From JBCBSS01 sp039819065 (lineage in GTDB: Bacteria > Bacteroidota > Bacteroidia > Cytophagales > Cyclobacteriaceae), in contig JBCBSS010000026.1 of assembly GCA_039819065.1 (NCBI GenBank), positions 1-57,447 on the forward strand: 57,447 nt of DNA. Direction: 5' to 3'. The notes beneath the pieces were generated by a model. That model had not been told where the DNA came from. It saw only the letters and a program-made list of their open reading frames with translations, and did no database searches. Position numbers and translations under genes: made by a program. Of this stretch, positions 10,206 through 18,704 are shown piece after piece (positions within the stretch are counted from its first letter, which is position 1; each line of letters starts with the position of its first letter).

Positions 10206-11189
10206 ATGGCCAGAATAAAATATTATTATGATACCGAGACTTGTAGATACGAACGTATCAAGGTTAGTACCTGGGATATCATTCTCAATTTTCTGGGCTT
10301 TGTAGCCGTGTCCATGATATTGGCTGTAGTCATATACGGTGTTTATGGTATCTACTTTGATTCTCCAAAAGAGGCACTTCTAAAAAAGACCAATAATGAA
10401 TTAGGTTATCATTACGAGATTTTGGAAAAGAAAGTCTCGACCATGGAGGAAATGATGGCTAATTTGGAAGAACGTGATGACAATATTTATAGAACTATTT
10501 TTGAAGCGGAACCTATACCCGACCCAGTGAGGAGAGCTGGAATTGGCGGTTCGGATAGATATGATGAGTTGAGGAGAGGGAATTTAGAACGTGAAGATCT
10601 AATCTTAGAAACTTACCAGAAAATAGACGCCATGAGCCGTAAAATGGTCATACAGGCGGAGTCTTATGACGAGTTATTAAACTTAGCTAGGCAAAAATCG
10701 AAAATGTTAGCTGCAATTCCAGCTATCCAACCCATAAACAATAAGGAACTCACAAGGCTTGCCTCGGGCTACGGCATGAGAATTCACCCTATCTACAAAG
10801 CAAGACGTATGCACTGGGGGCTTGATTTTGCCGCTCCACGAGGCACACCTATATATGCTACTGGGGATGGGAAAGTGGTACTCGCTAAAACTAGTTATAC
10901 CAAGACTGGATATGGTAATCAGGTAGAAATAGATCACGGATTTGGCTATAGAACCAAATATGCTCACATGCAGACTTTTGTTGTGAAAGTTGGAGATCAA
11001 GTAAAACGAGGGCAACTAATTGGTTATGTGGGGAGCACCGGAGGTTCTACAGCCCCACACGTTCATTATGAAATTATTAAGGATAACCAAAAGGTTGACC
11101 CGATACAATATATTATTCAGGATGTAACCGACGAAGAATATCAGAAGCTTTTAGAACTCGCATCTCGCGAAAATCAGTCTTTAGGTTAA
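10206..11189 (+). CDS. membrane-anchored M23 (LytM) peptidase, first of a tandem pair
   Basis: A protein of 327 residues. Seen: a conserved basic N-terminal block (KYYYDTETCRYERIKV), one membrane segment (about 27-50), a coiled-coil region (about 60-170), and a C-terminal peptidase_M23 domain with HWGLDFAAP, YATGDGKVV, GYRTKYAHM and HVHYE, which supply the zinc ligands (H..D and HxH). The family hydrolyses peptide cross-links in peptidoglycan or, when degenerate, activates amidases. Here the ligands are present, so catalysis is likely. The catalytic domain lies on the periplasmic side. The next gene is a close paralogue 53 bp downstream. Bacteroidota often place such M23 genes next to alaS and a MerR-type gene, as here. 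Confidence 0.93.
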   Translation: MARIKYYYDTETCRYERIKVSTWDIILNFLGFVAVSMILAVVIYGVYGIYFDSPKEALLKKTNNELGYHYEILEKKVSTMEEMMANLEERDDNIYRTIFEAEPIPDPVRRAGIGGSDRYDELRRGNLEREDLILETYQKIDAMSRKMVIQAESYDELLNLARQKSKMLAAIPAIQPINNKELTRLASGYGMRIHPIYKARRMHWGLDFAAPRGTPIYATGDGKVVLAKTSYTKTGYGNQVEIDHGFGYRTKYAHMQTFVVKVGDQVKRGQLIGYVGSTGGSTAPHVHYEIIKDNQKVDPIQYIIQDVTDEEYQKLLELASRENQSLG

Positions 11190-11202
11190 TTTTTCGCAAT
11201 AA

Positions 11203-11233
11203 TTTGAATATTTAGTCAAAATTAGCATATTTG
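11203..11233 (+). promoter_or_regulatory. Bacteroidota promoter before the second M23 gene
   Basis: TTTG at 11203-11206, a 19-base spacer, and CATATTTG at 11226-11233 (one mismatch to TAnnTTTG). The ATG of the gene is at 11243, so the predicted transcript has a leader of only a few bases. Confidence 0.5.
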
Positions 11234-11242
11234 AGCCCGTAA

Positions 11243-12220
11243 ATGGCGAAAATCAAGTACTACTATAACACTGAAACGTGCAAATACGAACCTGTGAAGG
11301 TCTCAAAATTTGACGTAATCGCCAATTTTTTGTTGTTCTTCTCTGTAGCAATTATTCTGGCCTTAGGCTTCATATATATTTATGATCACAACTATCCTAC
11401 CTTTAAAGAGAGTCGACTAAAAGCCGAAAACGAAGAATTAAAGCTTGACTGGCGTTTACTGAATAAAAAGTTGGATGATTTGTACGAAGGAACGAAAAGC
11501 CTTCAGGAGAAAGATGATCATGTTTACAGAGTTATAGCGGATGCTGACCCTGTCGCAACTACCATACGTCAAGCGGGTATAGGAGGTTATGATAGATTAG
11601 ACACGCTTAAACAACTTAGGCTTGAAGAAGAATCTCTAATTCTTAACACTTATGAACGACTCCAAAAGCTAAGAGCTAAGATGTACATACAAACTAAGTC
11701 TTATGACGAAATTATGGACATAACAGCAGAGAAAGCTAAGGAGTGGGCATCCAGACCGGCTATTCAACCTGTAAATAACAAAGAATTAACCAGGTTACAT
11801 ACTACTTTTGGAAGACGATTCCACCCTATTCTTAGGATTTGGAAGCCGCATGAAGGTTTAGACTTTACCGCTCCAACAGGCACTCCTGTATATGCTACTG
11901 GAGATGGAAGTATCAAAGTTGCTCGCTATTCTAACACGTACGGAAATGTTATTTATATAGATCACGGATATGGCTTCGAAACCAGATATGCCCATTTATC
12001 GTCATTCCCTGTTAAGAAGGGACAAAAGGTAAAACGAGGAGATCTAATAGGGTATGTAGGTAACACAGGCAGGTCACAGGCTGCTCACTTGCATTATGAA
12101 GTGCGTTATCATGGCAAGGCGATCAATCCTATTGACTTCTTCCATAGAGATTTGAGTGTCGAGGAATATGAAAAGTTAATAGATTTATCCGACGATTCTG
12201 CCACGCCTCTAGATTACTAA
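11243..12220 (+). CDS. membrane-anchored M23 (LytM) peptidase, second of a tandem pair
   Basis: A protein of 325 residues with the same plan as the gene before it: an N-terminal block MAKIKYYYNTETCKYEPVKV, one membrane segment (about 27-48), a coiled coil, and a C-terminal M23 domain with HEGLDFTAP, YATGDGSIKV, GFETRYAHL and HLHYEV. The two proteins share N-terminal block, linker (RQAGIGGYDRLD versus RRAGIGGSDRYD) and catalytic domain, so they come from a tandem duplication. The zinc ligands are intact. Likely role: peptidoglycan endopeptidase at the inner membrane, periplasmic face. It has its own promoter-like sequence in the 53 bp gap. Confidence 0.93.
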   Translation: MAKIKYYYNTETCKYEPVKVSKFDVIANFLLFFSVAIILALGFIYIYDHNYPTFKESRLKAENEELKLDWRLLNKKLDDLYEGTKSLQEKDDHVYRVIADADPVATTIRQAGIGGYDRLDTLKQLRLEEESLILNTYERLQKLRAKMYIQTKSYDEIMDITAEKAKEWASRPAIQPVNNKELTRLHTTFGRRFHPILRIWKPHEGLDFTAPTGTPVYATGDGSIKVARYSNTYGNVIYIDHGYGFETRYAHLSSFPVKKGQKVKRGDLIGYVGNTGRSQAAHLHYEVRYHGKAINPIDFFHRDLSVEEYEKLIDLSDDSATPLDY

Positions 12221-12265
12221 TCTTACTTTCTCAGATCAATACCTTTTTTAATCCTTAGATCATTT

Positions 12266-12273
12266 TAAGTTTG
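12266..12273 (+). promoter_or_regulatory. -7 element directly before the CapA-like gene (leaderless transcript predicted)
   Basis: TAAGTTTG is an exact match to the TAnnTTTG -7 element and ends 5 bases before the ATG at 12279. A T-run at 12244-12248 stands in for the -33 TTTG at a 17-base spacing. If this is the promoter, transcription starts at or next to the start codon. The start cannot be moved downstream, because the lipoprotein signal begins at this Met. Confidence 0.45.
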
Positions 12274-12278
12274 CGGCT

Positions 12279-13529
12279 ATGAAAATCGCAAAACCGCTGG
12301 TCTTATTGGTTCTGCTAGCCTCCATTTACTCATCATGTAAGGTGGCCAAGCAAACGGGTCGAGTTACAAACAAAACGGTCAAAGATACTACGCAGGTAGT
12401 CTTGGATACAGTTCAGACCCCAATTCCATTAGACACGCTGAAAGAAGAAGAGAATATCGCGGTTTTAGACACTGTTGCTGTAGACACACTATCCATTCCC
12501 ACAGTCACGTTACCAAAGGATACCATCACTATCATGGGAGTCGGGGATATTATGATGGGCACCAATTACCCAAATAAAAACTACCTTCCTCCAAATGACG
12601 GCAAGGATTTGTTCAACGAAGTGGATTCTATTCTGAGGAGTGCAGATGTTACTTTTGGAAATCTGGAAGGAGTAATTCTAGATGAAGGCGGCAAACCAAA
12701 GTATTGCAAAAACCCCAGTATATGTTATCTGTTTAGAACCCCTACTATTTTCGGCAATAACTTAACTGATGCCGGATTTGATGTAATGAGCCTTGCCAAT
12801 AACCATGCTGGTGATTTTGGTAATCCTGGAAGGCGAAGTACCACAGCATTGTTAGATAGCCTAGGCATACACTATGCAGGTCTGCTATCTCAAGAGTCAA
12901 TAACGTGGAAACAGGATAGTGTCACCTATGGATTTGCAGCCTTTGCCCCTAATACTGGCACAGTCAGTATTAACGACCTTACCAAAGCCAAAAGCATTGT
13001 ATCAAAGCTTGATTCCATTTGTGATATTGTAATTGTATCCTTTCATGGTGGTGCCGAGGGAAGCAAGTACGAGCATGTAACTAGGCGTAGGGAAATATTC
13101 TATGGAGAAAACCGGGGCAATGTATATACCTTTGCTCATCAAATGGTTGATGCCGGGGCTGATATTATATTTGGTCACGGCCCCCACGTGACCAGAGCGA
13201 TCGAAGTCTATAAGGACAGATTTATCAGTTATAGTCTAGGTAATTTTTGTACCTATGCTAGATTCAATCTGAGTGGCCCCAATGGCATTGCACCAATTAT
13301 AGCCGTGAGAACTACCCCTAAAGGGGTTTTCCTTGGCGGCCAGATCATATCTACTTACCAGGTAAAGCCCGGAGGCCCTAGGATTGATCCGGATAAAAGG
13401 GTTGTCGAAAAAATAAGGCAACTGACCGAAAAAGATTTCCCTGAAACCCAGATCAAGATTGATGAAACAGGTAATATTGAGTATATTAAAATCAAAAGTA
13501 CCGATGCCCTACAAGGAGAAAGAAATTGA
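12279..13529 (+). CDS. CapA-family (PGA_cap) metallophosphoesterase-like lipoprotein
   Basis: A protein of 416 residues. Seen: a lipoprotein signal with lipobox YSSC (Cys20); a Thr/Val/Asp-rich linker (about 25-85); then a PGA_cap domain with GVGDIMMG, FGNLEGVI, LANNHAGDFG, SFHGGAEG and GHGPHVTRA, the metal-binding blocks of this calcineurin-like fold. CapA/PgsA is needed for poly-gamma-glutamate capsule export in Bacillus. In Bacteroidota these proteins occur alone and their role is unknown. No other capsule genes are near, so a capsule function should not be assumed. The 3' end overlaps the MerR-type gene by 26 bp, which suggests translational coupling. Confidence 0.88.
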   Translation: MKIAKPLVLLVLLASIYSSCKVAKQTGRVTNKTVKDTTQVVLDTVQTPIPLDTLKEEENIAVLDTVAVDTLSIPTVTLPKDTITIMGVGDIMMGTNYPNKNYLPPNDGKDLFNEVDSILRSADVTFGNLEGVILDEGGKPKYCKNPSICYLFRTPTIFGNNLTDAGFDVMSLANNHAGDFGNPGRRSTTALLDSLGIHYAGLLSQESITWKQDSVTYGFAAFAPNTGTVSINDLTKAKSIVSKLDSICDIVIVSFHGGAEGSKYEHVTRRREIFYGENRGNVYTFAHQMVDAGADIIFGHGPHVTRAIEVYKDRFISYSLGNFCTYARFNLSGPNGIAPIIAVRTTPKGVFLGGQIISTYQVKPGGPRIDPDKRVVEKIRQLTEKDFPETQIKIDETGNIEYIKIKSTDALQGERN

Positions 13530-13839
13530 AAAAAAATACTTCGCAATAGGTGAAGTAGCAGATAAATTTGGCGTAGCAACTTCCTTGATTAGATTTTGGG
13601 AAAGTGAATTCGACATCATCAAACCAAAAAAGAATAGAAAGGGCAACAGACAGTTCACCAAAGAGGATATTGAAAATGTCAAGCTCATATATCACCTTGT
13701 AAAAGAAAAGGGATATACCTTACAAGGAGCCAAAGACATGCTCAAGAGCGATGCAAAAGCCGTAAAAGATAAGATGGAAGTTATCGATTCCCTTAAGAAG
13801 CTCAAATCCTTCCTTATAGATATTCAACATCAGATTTGA
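13504..13839 (+). CDS. MerR-family transcriptional regulator
   Basis: A protein of 111 residues if started at the ATG at 13504 (MPYKEKE...). The longer frame from 13459 adds 15 residues inside the CapA-like gene and is less likely, because MerR proteins of this type begin just before the helix-turn-helix. Seen: a winged HTH starting YFAIGEVADKFGVA, the MerR signature IRFWESEF, RQFTKEDIENVKLI, and a short C-terminal helix. There are no metal-binding cysteines and no ligand domain. The family binds promoters as a dimer and remodels their spacing. This short form is conserved beside M23 and dprA genes in Bacteroidota. Targets are unknown. Confidence 0.9.
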   Translation: MPYKEKEIEKKYFAIGEVADKFGVATSLIRFWESEFDIIKPKKNRKGNRQFTKEDIENVKLIYHLVKEKGYTLQGAKDMLKSDAKAVKDKMEVIDSLKKLKSFLIDIQHQI

Positions 13840-13845
13840 TACACG

Positions 13846-14955
13846 ATGGAGCAAGAGCAAATTTACAAGCTTGCTCTACATCTTATACCTGGTGTAGGGT
13901 ATCTCAACTTCAAACAATTAATCAGTTACTTTGGCGAGGCTGAAGCAGTTTTCTCTGCTACCAAAGGAAAACTAATAAAGGTACCTGGGATTGGAAATAC
14001 AATAGCATCTCACATTACCTCCGGTCATTCCCTTGCGCATGCGGAAATAGAATTAAAAAAAGTAGCGAAGTTTGGGGGTGAAATCCTTTTCCACTCCGAT
14101 GAGCATTTTCCTAAAAGACTCAAGCTAATCAACGATGCACCTGCCTTACTTTATCATAAGGGTAATACAGAGTTGAATAAGCAAAAAACGATAGCCATCG
14201 TAGGTACGAGAAAAGCCACAGACTACGGAAAGGCTGTCACAAAAGAACTCATAAAAGAGCTGACCAAATATGACCCTTTGATTATAAGTGGATTAGCCTT
14301 TGGAATAGACATTCAGGCACATAAAGGTGCTCTGGAAAATGGCCTTCAAACGGTTGGTGTGATGGCTGGTGGCTTAAATGTAATCTATCCTAGAGAGCAT
14401 GGCAAAACGGCCATGAAAATGATCGATTCAGGAGGTCTGCTTACCGAAAATAAAATCGACGCAAAGCCAGATGCTCCCAAATTTCCAGCCAGGAACAGAA
14501 TTATAGCTGGTATGGCAGACATTACAATAGTCGTGGAAGCAGCCCGAAAGGGTGGTGCATTAATTACAGCAGAGATTGCTAATGGCTATAATAGAGATGT
14601 ATTTGCTGTACCGGGTAATATCCGAGAAAAGATGTCTGAGGGTTGTAATCATTTGATTAGGTCTAATAAGGCTCACCTGCTTACATCGGTAGAAGATATT
14701 GAATATATAATGAGATGGGATTCCGAAGGACAAGTCTCCAAAAAGGAGAAAGAAACTTTGGACCTTAGCCTATTCGACAATGAAGAAATTAAGGTTTTAC
14801 AGTGTCTTAAGGCGTGTGATTCTCCATTGATGATCGATAAGTTAAGTTGGCAAACTAACATCAACGTTAGCCAGTTATCCTCTATTCTATTGAACCTAGA
14901 GTTCAAAGGATACGTAAGCTCTCTTCCCGGCAAAATGTTTAGGCTGGCGTCATAG
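13846..14955 (+). CDS. dprA: DNA-processing protein DprA
   Basis: A protein of 369 residues. Seen: an N-terminal helix-hairpin-helix region (LIPGVGYLNFKQL, PGIGNTIASH); a Rossmann-like core with GTRKATDYG, SGLAFGIDIQAHKGAL, GGLNVIYPREH, FPARNRIIAG, and KGGALITAEIA with AVPGN; and a C-terminal winged-helix (DML1-like) domain from about 305. DprA loads RecA on incoming single-stranded DNA in natural transformation and is widespread in species not known to be competent. It starts 6 bp after the MerR-type gene and is followed at once by the DnaJ-TPR gene, so it lies inside an operon. Confidence 0.96.
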   Translation: MEQEQIYKLALHLIPGVGYLNFKQLISYFGEAEAVFSATKGKLIKVPGIGNTIASHITSGHSLAHAEIELKKVAKFGGEILFHSDEHFPKRLKLINDAPALLYHKGNTELNKQKTIAIVGTRKATDYGKAVTKELIKELTKYDPLIISGLAFGIDIQAHKGALENGLQTVGVMAGGLNVIYPREHGKTAMKMIDSGGLLTENKIDAKPDAPKFPARNRIIAGMADITIVVEAARKGGALITAEIANGYNRDVFAVPGNIREKMSEGCNHLIRSNKAHLLTSVEDIEYIMRWDSEGQVSKKEKETLDLSLFDNEEIKVLQCLKACDSPLMIDKLSWQTNINVSQLSSILLNLEFKGYVSSLPGKMFRLAS

Positions 14956-16014
14956 ATGGCCCAAAATCACTACCAAATTCTTGGTGTAACAGAAAACGCC
15001 ACTCAAACCGAAATTAAAAACGCTTATCGGAATCTAGCCAAACAATATCACCCTGATTCTAGCCACTCTGAGGATGCCAATACTGAGGAAAAGTTCAAGG
15101 CGATCTCAGAAGCATACAGTGTACTTTCTGATGAGACGTTAAAGGAGGAATATGATAGGTCAATCCGCCATAGCCAAGGAGATGGTTCTGATCAAAACAT
15201 ATATTACAATCAATCCAAGGTAAGAACACATAGAAAGCCTACCTATCGTAAAAGAGAGTTTACAGAAGGTGCTAAGGCCAAAGCCAGAATCGCGGTTATA
15301 ATATTGATCACCGTTGTAGTGACCATCCCGGTACTTATTAACTACCATTCATCTATTCAGAATTACGAAAACGGCATGGCTTTGTATGAAGATGGCGCAT
15401 ACTATGATGCTATCACTAAACTGAACAGAGCTATTAAAATCTTAGGCGGTCGTAGCGTGGAAGCAGCCATATTTGGGAGTCAAATTGCCATATACGACAA
15501 GCAGGACTTCGGAAATGGGCGTTACTTCAGTAATAAAGGACTTGAATATGCGAAAGCACAAGAAGATTTAGCTTTACTTCATTATCTGAATGGCCTGGCA
15601 TTAGCGGGAGAAGATGATAATTCCTCGGCCTTACGGGCATTTGAAAAAGCGAATGAATTAGGTTTTCAGGAGGACAGCATCAGCTATCAGTTGGGAAGAC
15701 TACATTCTTTCTCTCTCGACAACTACGAAGAGGGTTTGGAACAGTTCTCCAAATTATCTAAAAAAGACCTCTATAGAAAAGAAGTGAGCTTTGGTATGGG
15801 ATGGTGCTATCAACATTTAGGGCAACATAATGAAGCCGTCGAAAGCCTGACTCAAGCTCTGTCGGTAGACAGTACTGAAAGGATCTTTTACTATTACAGG
15901 GGTATTTCCGAAATTATCTTAAAAGACACTACTAGTGCCTGCCTGGATTTCCACAAGTCGTTTTCTCTTGGCATTAGACAGGCTGAGGAACAAATCCAGC
16001 AATATTGCCTTTAA
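14956..16014 (+). CDS. DnaJ-domain protein with membrane segment and TPR repeats
   Basis: A protein of 352 residues. Seen: an N-terminal J domain (residues 3-70) with intact HPD in KQYHPDSS; a basic linker (about 85-112); one membrane segment (about 115-133); then TPR-like helical repeats (about 138-345) on the other side. There is no Gly/Phe region or zinc finger, so it is a type III J protein. The HPD loop should stimulate a DnaK ATPase in the cytoplasm, while the TPR part would lie in the periplasm (topology inferred from the positive linker before the membrane segment). Its ATG directly follows the dprA stop codon, indicating translational coupling. Confidence 0.88.
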   Translation: MAQNHYQILGVTENATQTEIKNAYRNLAKQYHPDSSHSEDANTEEKFKAISEAYSVLSDETLKEEYDRSIRHSQGDGSDQNIYYNQSKVRTHRKPTYRKREFTEGAKAKARIAVIILITVVVTIPVLINYHSSIQNYENGMALYEDGAYYDAITKLNRAIKILGGRSVEAAIFGSQIAIYDKQDFGNGRYFSNKGLEYAKAQEDLALLHYLNGLALAGEDDNSSALRAFEKANELGFQEDSISYQLGRLHSFSLDNYEEGLEQFSKLSKKDLYRKEVSFGMGWCYQHLGQHNEAVESLTQALSVDSTERIFYYYRGISEIILKDTTSACLDFHKSFSLGIRQAEEQIQQYCL

Positions 16015-16026
16015 AACTAACTGTTC

Positions 16027-16692
16027 TTAGTTGTCACTCTCTTCGTCTTCCTCTTGAGGTATTTCTTTGATAATGCGTGTGTTACATTTGTCCCGTATTA
16101 CCTCATAGGCTTTTAAATCACCGAGCTCTCCAGCTTTGCTCAAATCTAGACAGCCTAATTCTGTTTGACCGTAGTCAAGTCTTAATATACCTCTAAGGTA
16201 ATAGGCATCGATATTCTTCGGTGTAATCTCTATTATTTTGGTACAGTCGTTAATTGCGTCTTCGTATGCTTCTAAGCGATGCTTAGCCTGACCTCTTTTG
16301 TAGTAAGCATCAATGTGGTTAGGATTGAGCTGTATTGTTTTAGAATAGTCTGCTATAGCACCGTAATAATCCTGTAGAAGAAATTTCACATTACCTCGAG
16401 CGAAAAGGGCTTCTGAAAACTTAGGATTCAGATCAATGGCTTTGTTATAGTCTTGCATCGCGCCATGGCGATCCTCGAAACTGTCCTTGATATTTCCCCT
16501 GTAAAAGTATGCTTGGGAATATTTGACATCAGCTTCAATGGCCTTGTTAAAATTGATAATGGCTTCAGAGTATTGCTGGTTCTCGTATAGTTTTATTCCC
16601 TCTTGAGTATATGATTTGGCAGTTTGAGCAAAGCCTTGGATAGACACCAACACTGAAAATGCCAATAAACAATATGACTTACTGATATTCAT
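16027..16692 (-). CDS. secreted tetratricopeptide repeat protein
   Basis: A protein of 221 residues. Seen: a signal peptide (1-22, cleavage after GFA) and about five consecutive 34-residue TPR units (YTQEGIKLYENQQYSEAI onward, with repeated AYFYRGN, ALFARGN, AYYKRGQ and AYYLRGI cores), then a short acidic tail. TPR proteins mediate protein-protein contacts; the partner is unknown. It faces the DnaJ-TPR gene tail to tail, 12 bp apart. A perfect -7 element lies upstream. Confidence 0.88.
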   Translation of the reverse strand: MNISKSYCLLAFSVLVSIQGFAQTAKSYTQEGIKLYENQQYSEAIINFNKAIEADVKYSQAYFYRGNIKDSFEDRHGAMQDYNKAIDLNPKFSEALFARGNVKFLLQDYYGAIADYSKTIQLNPNHIDAYYKRGQAKHRLEAYEDAINDCTKIIEITPKNIDAYYLRGILRLDYGQTELGCLDLSKAGELGDLKAYEVIRDKCNTRIIKEIPQEEDEESDN

Positions 16693-16717
16693 GATGTTTC
16701 TATTAAAAAATGAATTA

Positions 16718-16725
16718 CAAATTTA
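16718..16725 (-). promoter_or_regulatory. -7 element upstream of the secreted TPR gene
   Basis: On the minus strand the sequence reads TAAATTTG, an exact TAnnTTTG match, about 26 bases before the ATG at 16692. No good -33 TTTG is found at the usual distance, so support is partial. Confidence 0.4.
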
Positions 16726-16786
16726 TCACTCCCGTTTGTTCTACTTGTTGACAAATCCCATACCAATTACAGAAGTAAGGTTTTCG

Positions 16787-17635
16787 TCAAATAGGAAATA
16801 TTTGGGATGACAACATCAAACACTTACTAAATGCTTCTTCGTCCAATTTCAGGTCTACACCTTGTTTCTTTAGATAGCTTATTAAACTCTCAGTAGCGAT
16901 ATTACCTACCAATTCGTCTTCGGCCATAGGGCATCCTCCATACCCTTTGACTGCACCGTCAAATCTCTTACAGCCTGCACGATAAGCAGCTTCTATTTTA
17001 GTAACAACAGAAGTCGGGTTTGAGTGCAAGTGGGCACCAAATTCCACATCTGGATAAATGGATTGTAAGCTACTATACAAGTAAGTAATGTTATCAGAAT
17101 TCGATACACCGATCGTATCTGCCAAGGAAATAATGTTAATTCCTTTGTCTACCAAGGTTTGAGTATACTCCCCTACTATATCCACATCATAAGGGTCTCC
17201 ATAGGGGTTTCCAAAACCCATAGAAATGTAAGTAACTAAAGTTTTCTCATGTTTAATACACAGTTCCTGGATCTCGTCTATAGTCTCAAGTGCCTGCTCG
17301 ATCGATTTATTAGTATTACGCTGCTGGAATGTCTCAGAGATAGAAAATGGAAAACCCAAATAAGCTATTTGTTCATGTTTTACAGCTTCTATTGCGCCCT
17401 TAGTATTGGCAATTATGGCCAGAAGTTTTGATTTCGTATTGGATAAATCTAACCGATCCAGCACCTCCGCGGTATCTCTTAACTGGGGAATGGCTTTAGG
17501 AGAAACGAAACTACCAAAGTCTATGGTATCAAAACCAACCTTCAGTAGCTCATTTATATATTCGATTTTTTTATCTGTAGGTATAAACTCATGTATACCT
17601 TGCATAGCGTCTCTTGGGCACTCAATTATCTTCAT
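16787..17635 (-). CDS. hydroxymethylglutaryl-CoA lyase-like enzyme
   Basis: A protein of 282 residues with the DRE-TIM metallolyase fold. Seen: IIECPRDAMQG at the N-terminus (the metal and substrate Asp in PRD), SLADTIG, the HLHSNP metal-ligand motif (HxH), FDGAVKGYGGCPMAEDE carrying the lyase cysteine, and a C-terminal helix. HMG-CoA lyase cleaves HMG-CoA to acetyl-CoA and acetoacetate in leucine breakdown. The sequence follows the Bacteroidota variant of the family, with GGCPMAEDELVGN in place of the GCPYAxGASGN loop. It lies 86 bp downstream of metF and has its own -7-like element, so it need not belong to the methionine unit. Confidence 0.82.
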   Translation of the reverse strand: MKIIECPRDAMQGIHEFIPTDKKIEYINELLKVGFDTIDFGSFVSPKAIPQLRDTAEVLDRLDLSNTKSKLLAIIANTKGAIEAVKHEQIAYLGFPFSISETFQQRNTNKSIEQALETIDEIQELCIKHEKTLVTYISMGFGNPYGDPYDVDIVGEYTQTLVDKGINIISLADTIGVSNSDNITYLYSSLQSIYPDVEFGAHLHSNPTSVVTKIEAAYRAGCKRFDGAVKGYGGCPMAEDELVGNIATESLISYLKKQGVDLKLDEEAFSKCLMLSSQIFPI

Positions 17636-17659
17636 ATTCAGTATAAGTGTTCAATTGAT

Positions 17660-17667
17660 CAAAAGTA
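17660..17667 (-). promoter_or_regulatory. -7 element upstream of the HMG-CoA lyase-like gene
   Basis: The minus strand reads TACTTTTG, an exact TAnnTTTG match, 24 bases before the ATG at 17635, in the gap after metF. No clear -33 box was found. Confidence 0.35.
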
Positions 17668-17721
17668 CACAATTGCGGTATTATACGGTGGTGAAAATAG
17701 AATTAGCCCATAGAGAGAAAA

Positions 17722-18675
17722 TCAAAAAAGCTCTTTTGCGATAGTATGAACAGGTTCTGCTTTTCCCATAGAATAAAAATGCAATGAAGGTACTCCAAAC
17801 TCAATTAGTTCCTTGGACTGCTGAATGGTCCACTCAATCCCTATTTGCTTAGCAGCCTTATTGTCTTTACAATCTTCAATCGCTTCGGCCAATTGCTCAG
17901 GCAAGTCGATGTGAAAAATTCTAGGTAGAACGTTGATTTGCTTTTTGGTAGTGATAGGCTTGATACCTGGAATAATGGGCACATTGATATCCATTTCACG
18001 GCATTTCTCTACAAATTCAAAATACTTCTGATTATCAAAGAACATTTGGGTAACGATGTAATCAGCACCCTTCTCTACTTTCTCCTTAAGATATTTCATA
18101 TCTATCTTCAAATTAGGAGCAGCAAAATGCTTTTCAGGATAACCGGCAACACCAATGCAGAAGTCCGTCGGGTATGGATTTTCTAGATCTTCGTCGATGT
18201 AGGTGCCCTTATTCATTGATTTGACCTGACACAACAACTCTGAGGCAAATCCATGACCGTCAGGTTCTGCCGCAAAAGATGCCTCCGTTTTGATGGCATC
18301 ACCTTGCAAAACCAGCACATTATCTATACCTAGAAAGTTCAGGTCAATAAGCGCGTTTTCAGTCTCTTCTTTGCTAAAACCACCACAAATGATATGAGGG
18401 ACGGTATCTACATTGTATTTATTCTTCAACGCAGCACAAATACCTACTGTACCTGGCCTTTTCCGTGTGGATTTTTTCTCTAGTAAGCCATTCTCTCTCT
18501 TTTTATAAACATACTCCTCACGATGATAGGTAACATCGATAAAGGGAGGTTTAAACTCCATTAAAGGTTCAATGTGATCATAAAGCTTTTTGATGCTTTC
18601 CCCCTTTAAAGGAGGTAGTATTTCAAAAGAAAAAAGAGTCTTTTTTGCCCGTTTGATGTGTTCGGTTACTTTCAT
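17722..18675 (-). CDS. metF: methylenetetrahydrofolate reductase
   Basis: A protein of 317 residues. Seen: the TIM-barrel start FSFEILPP with the FAD-site glutamate, DVTYH, VPHIICGG, LVLQGD, YIVTQMFFDN and IPGIKPI, all typical of MetF. It reduces 5,10-methylene-THF to 5-methyl-THF using reduced FAD, which supplies the methyl group for MetH. It starts 29 bp after the metH C-terminal gene on the same strand and is the third gene of the unit controlled by the SAM-I riboswitch. Confidence 0.96.
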   Translation of the reverse strand: MKVTEHIKRAKKTLFSFEILPPLKGESIKKLYDHIEPLMEFKPPFIDVTYHREEYVYKKRENGLLEKKSTRKRPGTVGICAALKNKYNVDTVPHIICGGFSKEETENALIDLNFLGIDNVLVLQGDAIKTEASFAAEPDGHGFASELLCQVKSMNKGTYIDEDLENPYPTDFCIGVAGYPEKHFAAPNLKIDMKYLKEKVEKGADYIVTQMFFDNQKYFEFVEKCREMDINVPIIPGIKPITTKKQINVLPRIFHIDLPEQLAEAIEDCKDNKAAKQIGIEWTIQQSKELIEFGVPSLHFYSMGKAEPVHTIAKELF

Positions 18676-18704
18676 AAAAATTTAAAAAGTGAATGGATTA
18701 TATC

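Noticed and set aside
12279..13529. Poly-gamma-glutamate capsule locus
   Set aside because: Only the CapA-like protein is present; no capB, capC or other capsule genes lie nearby.
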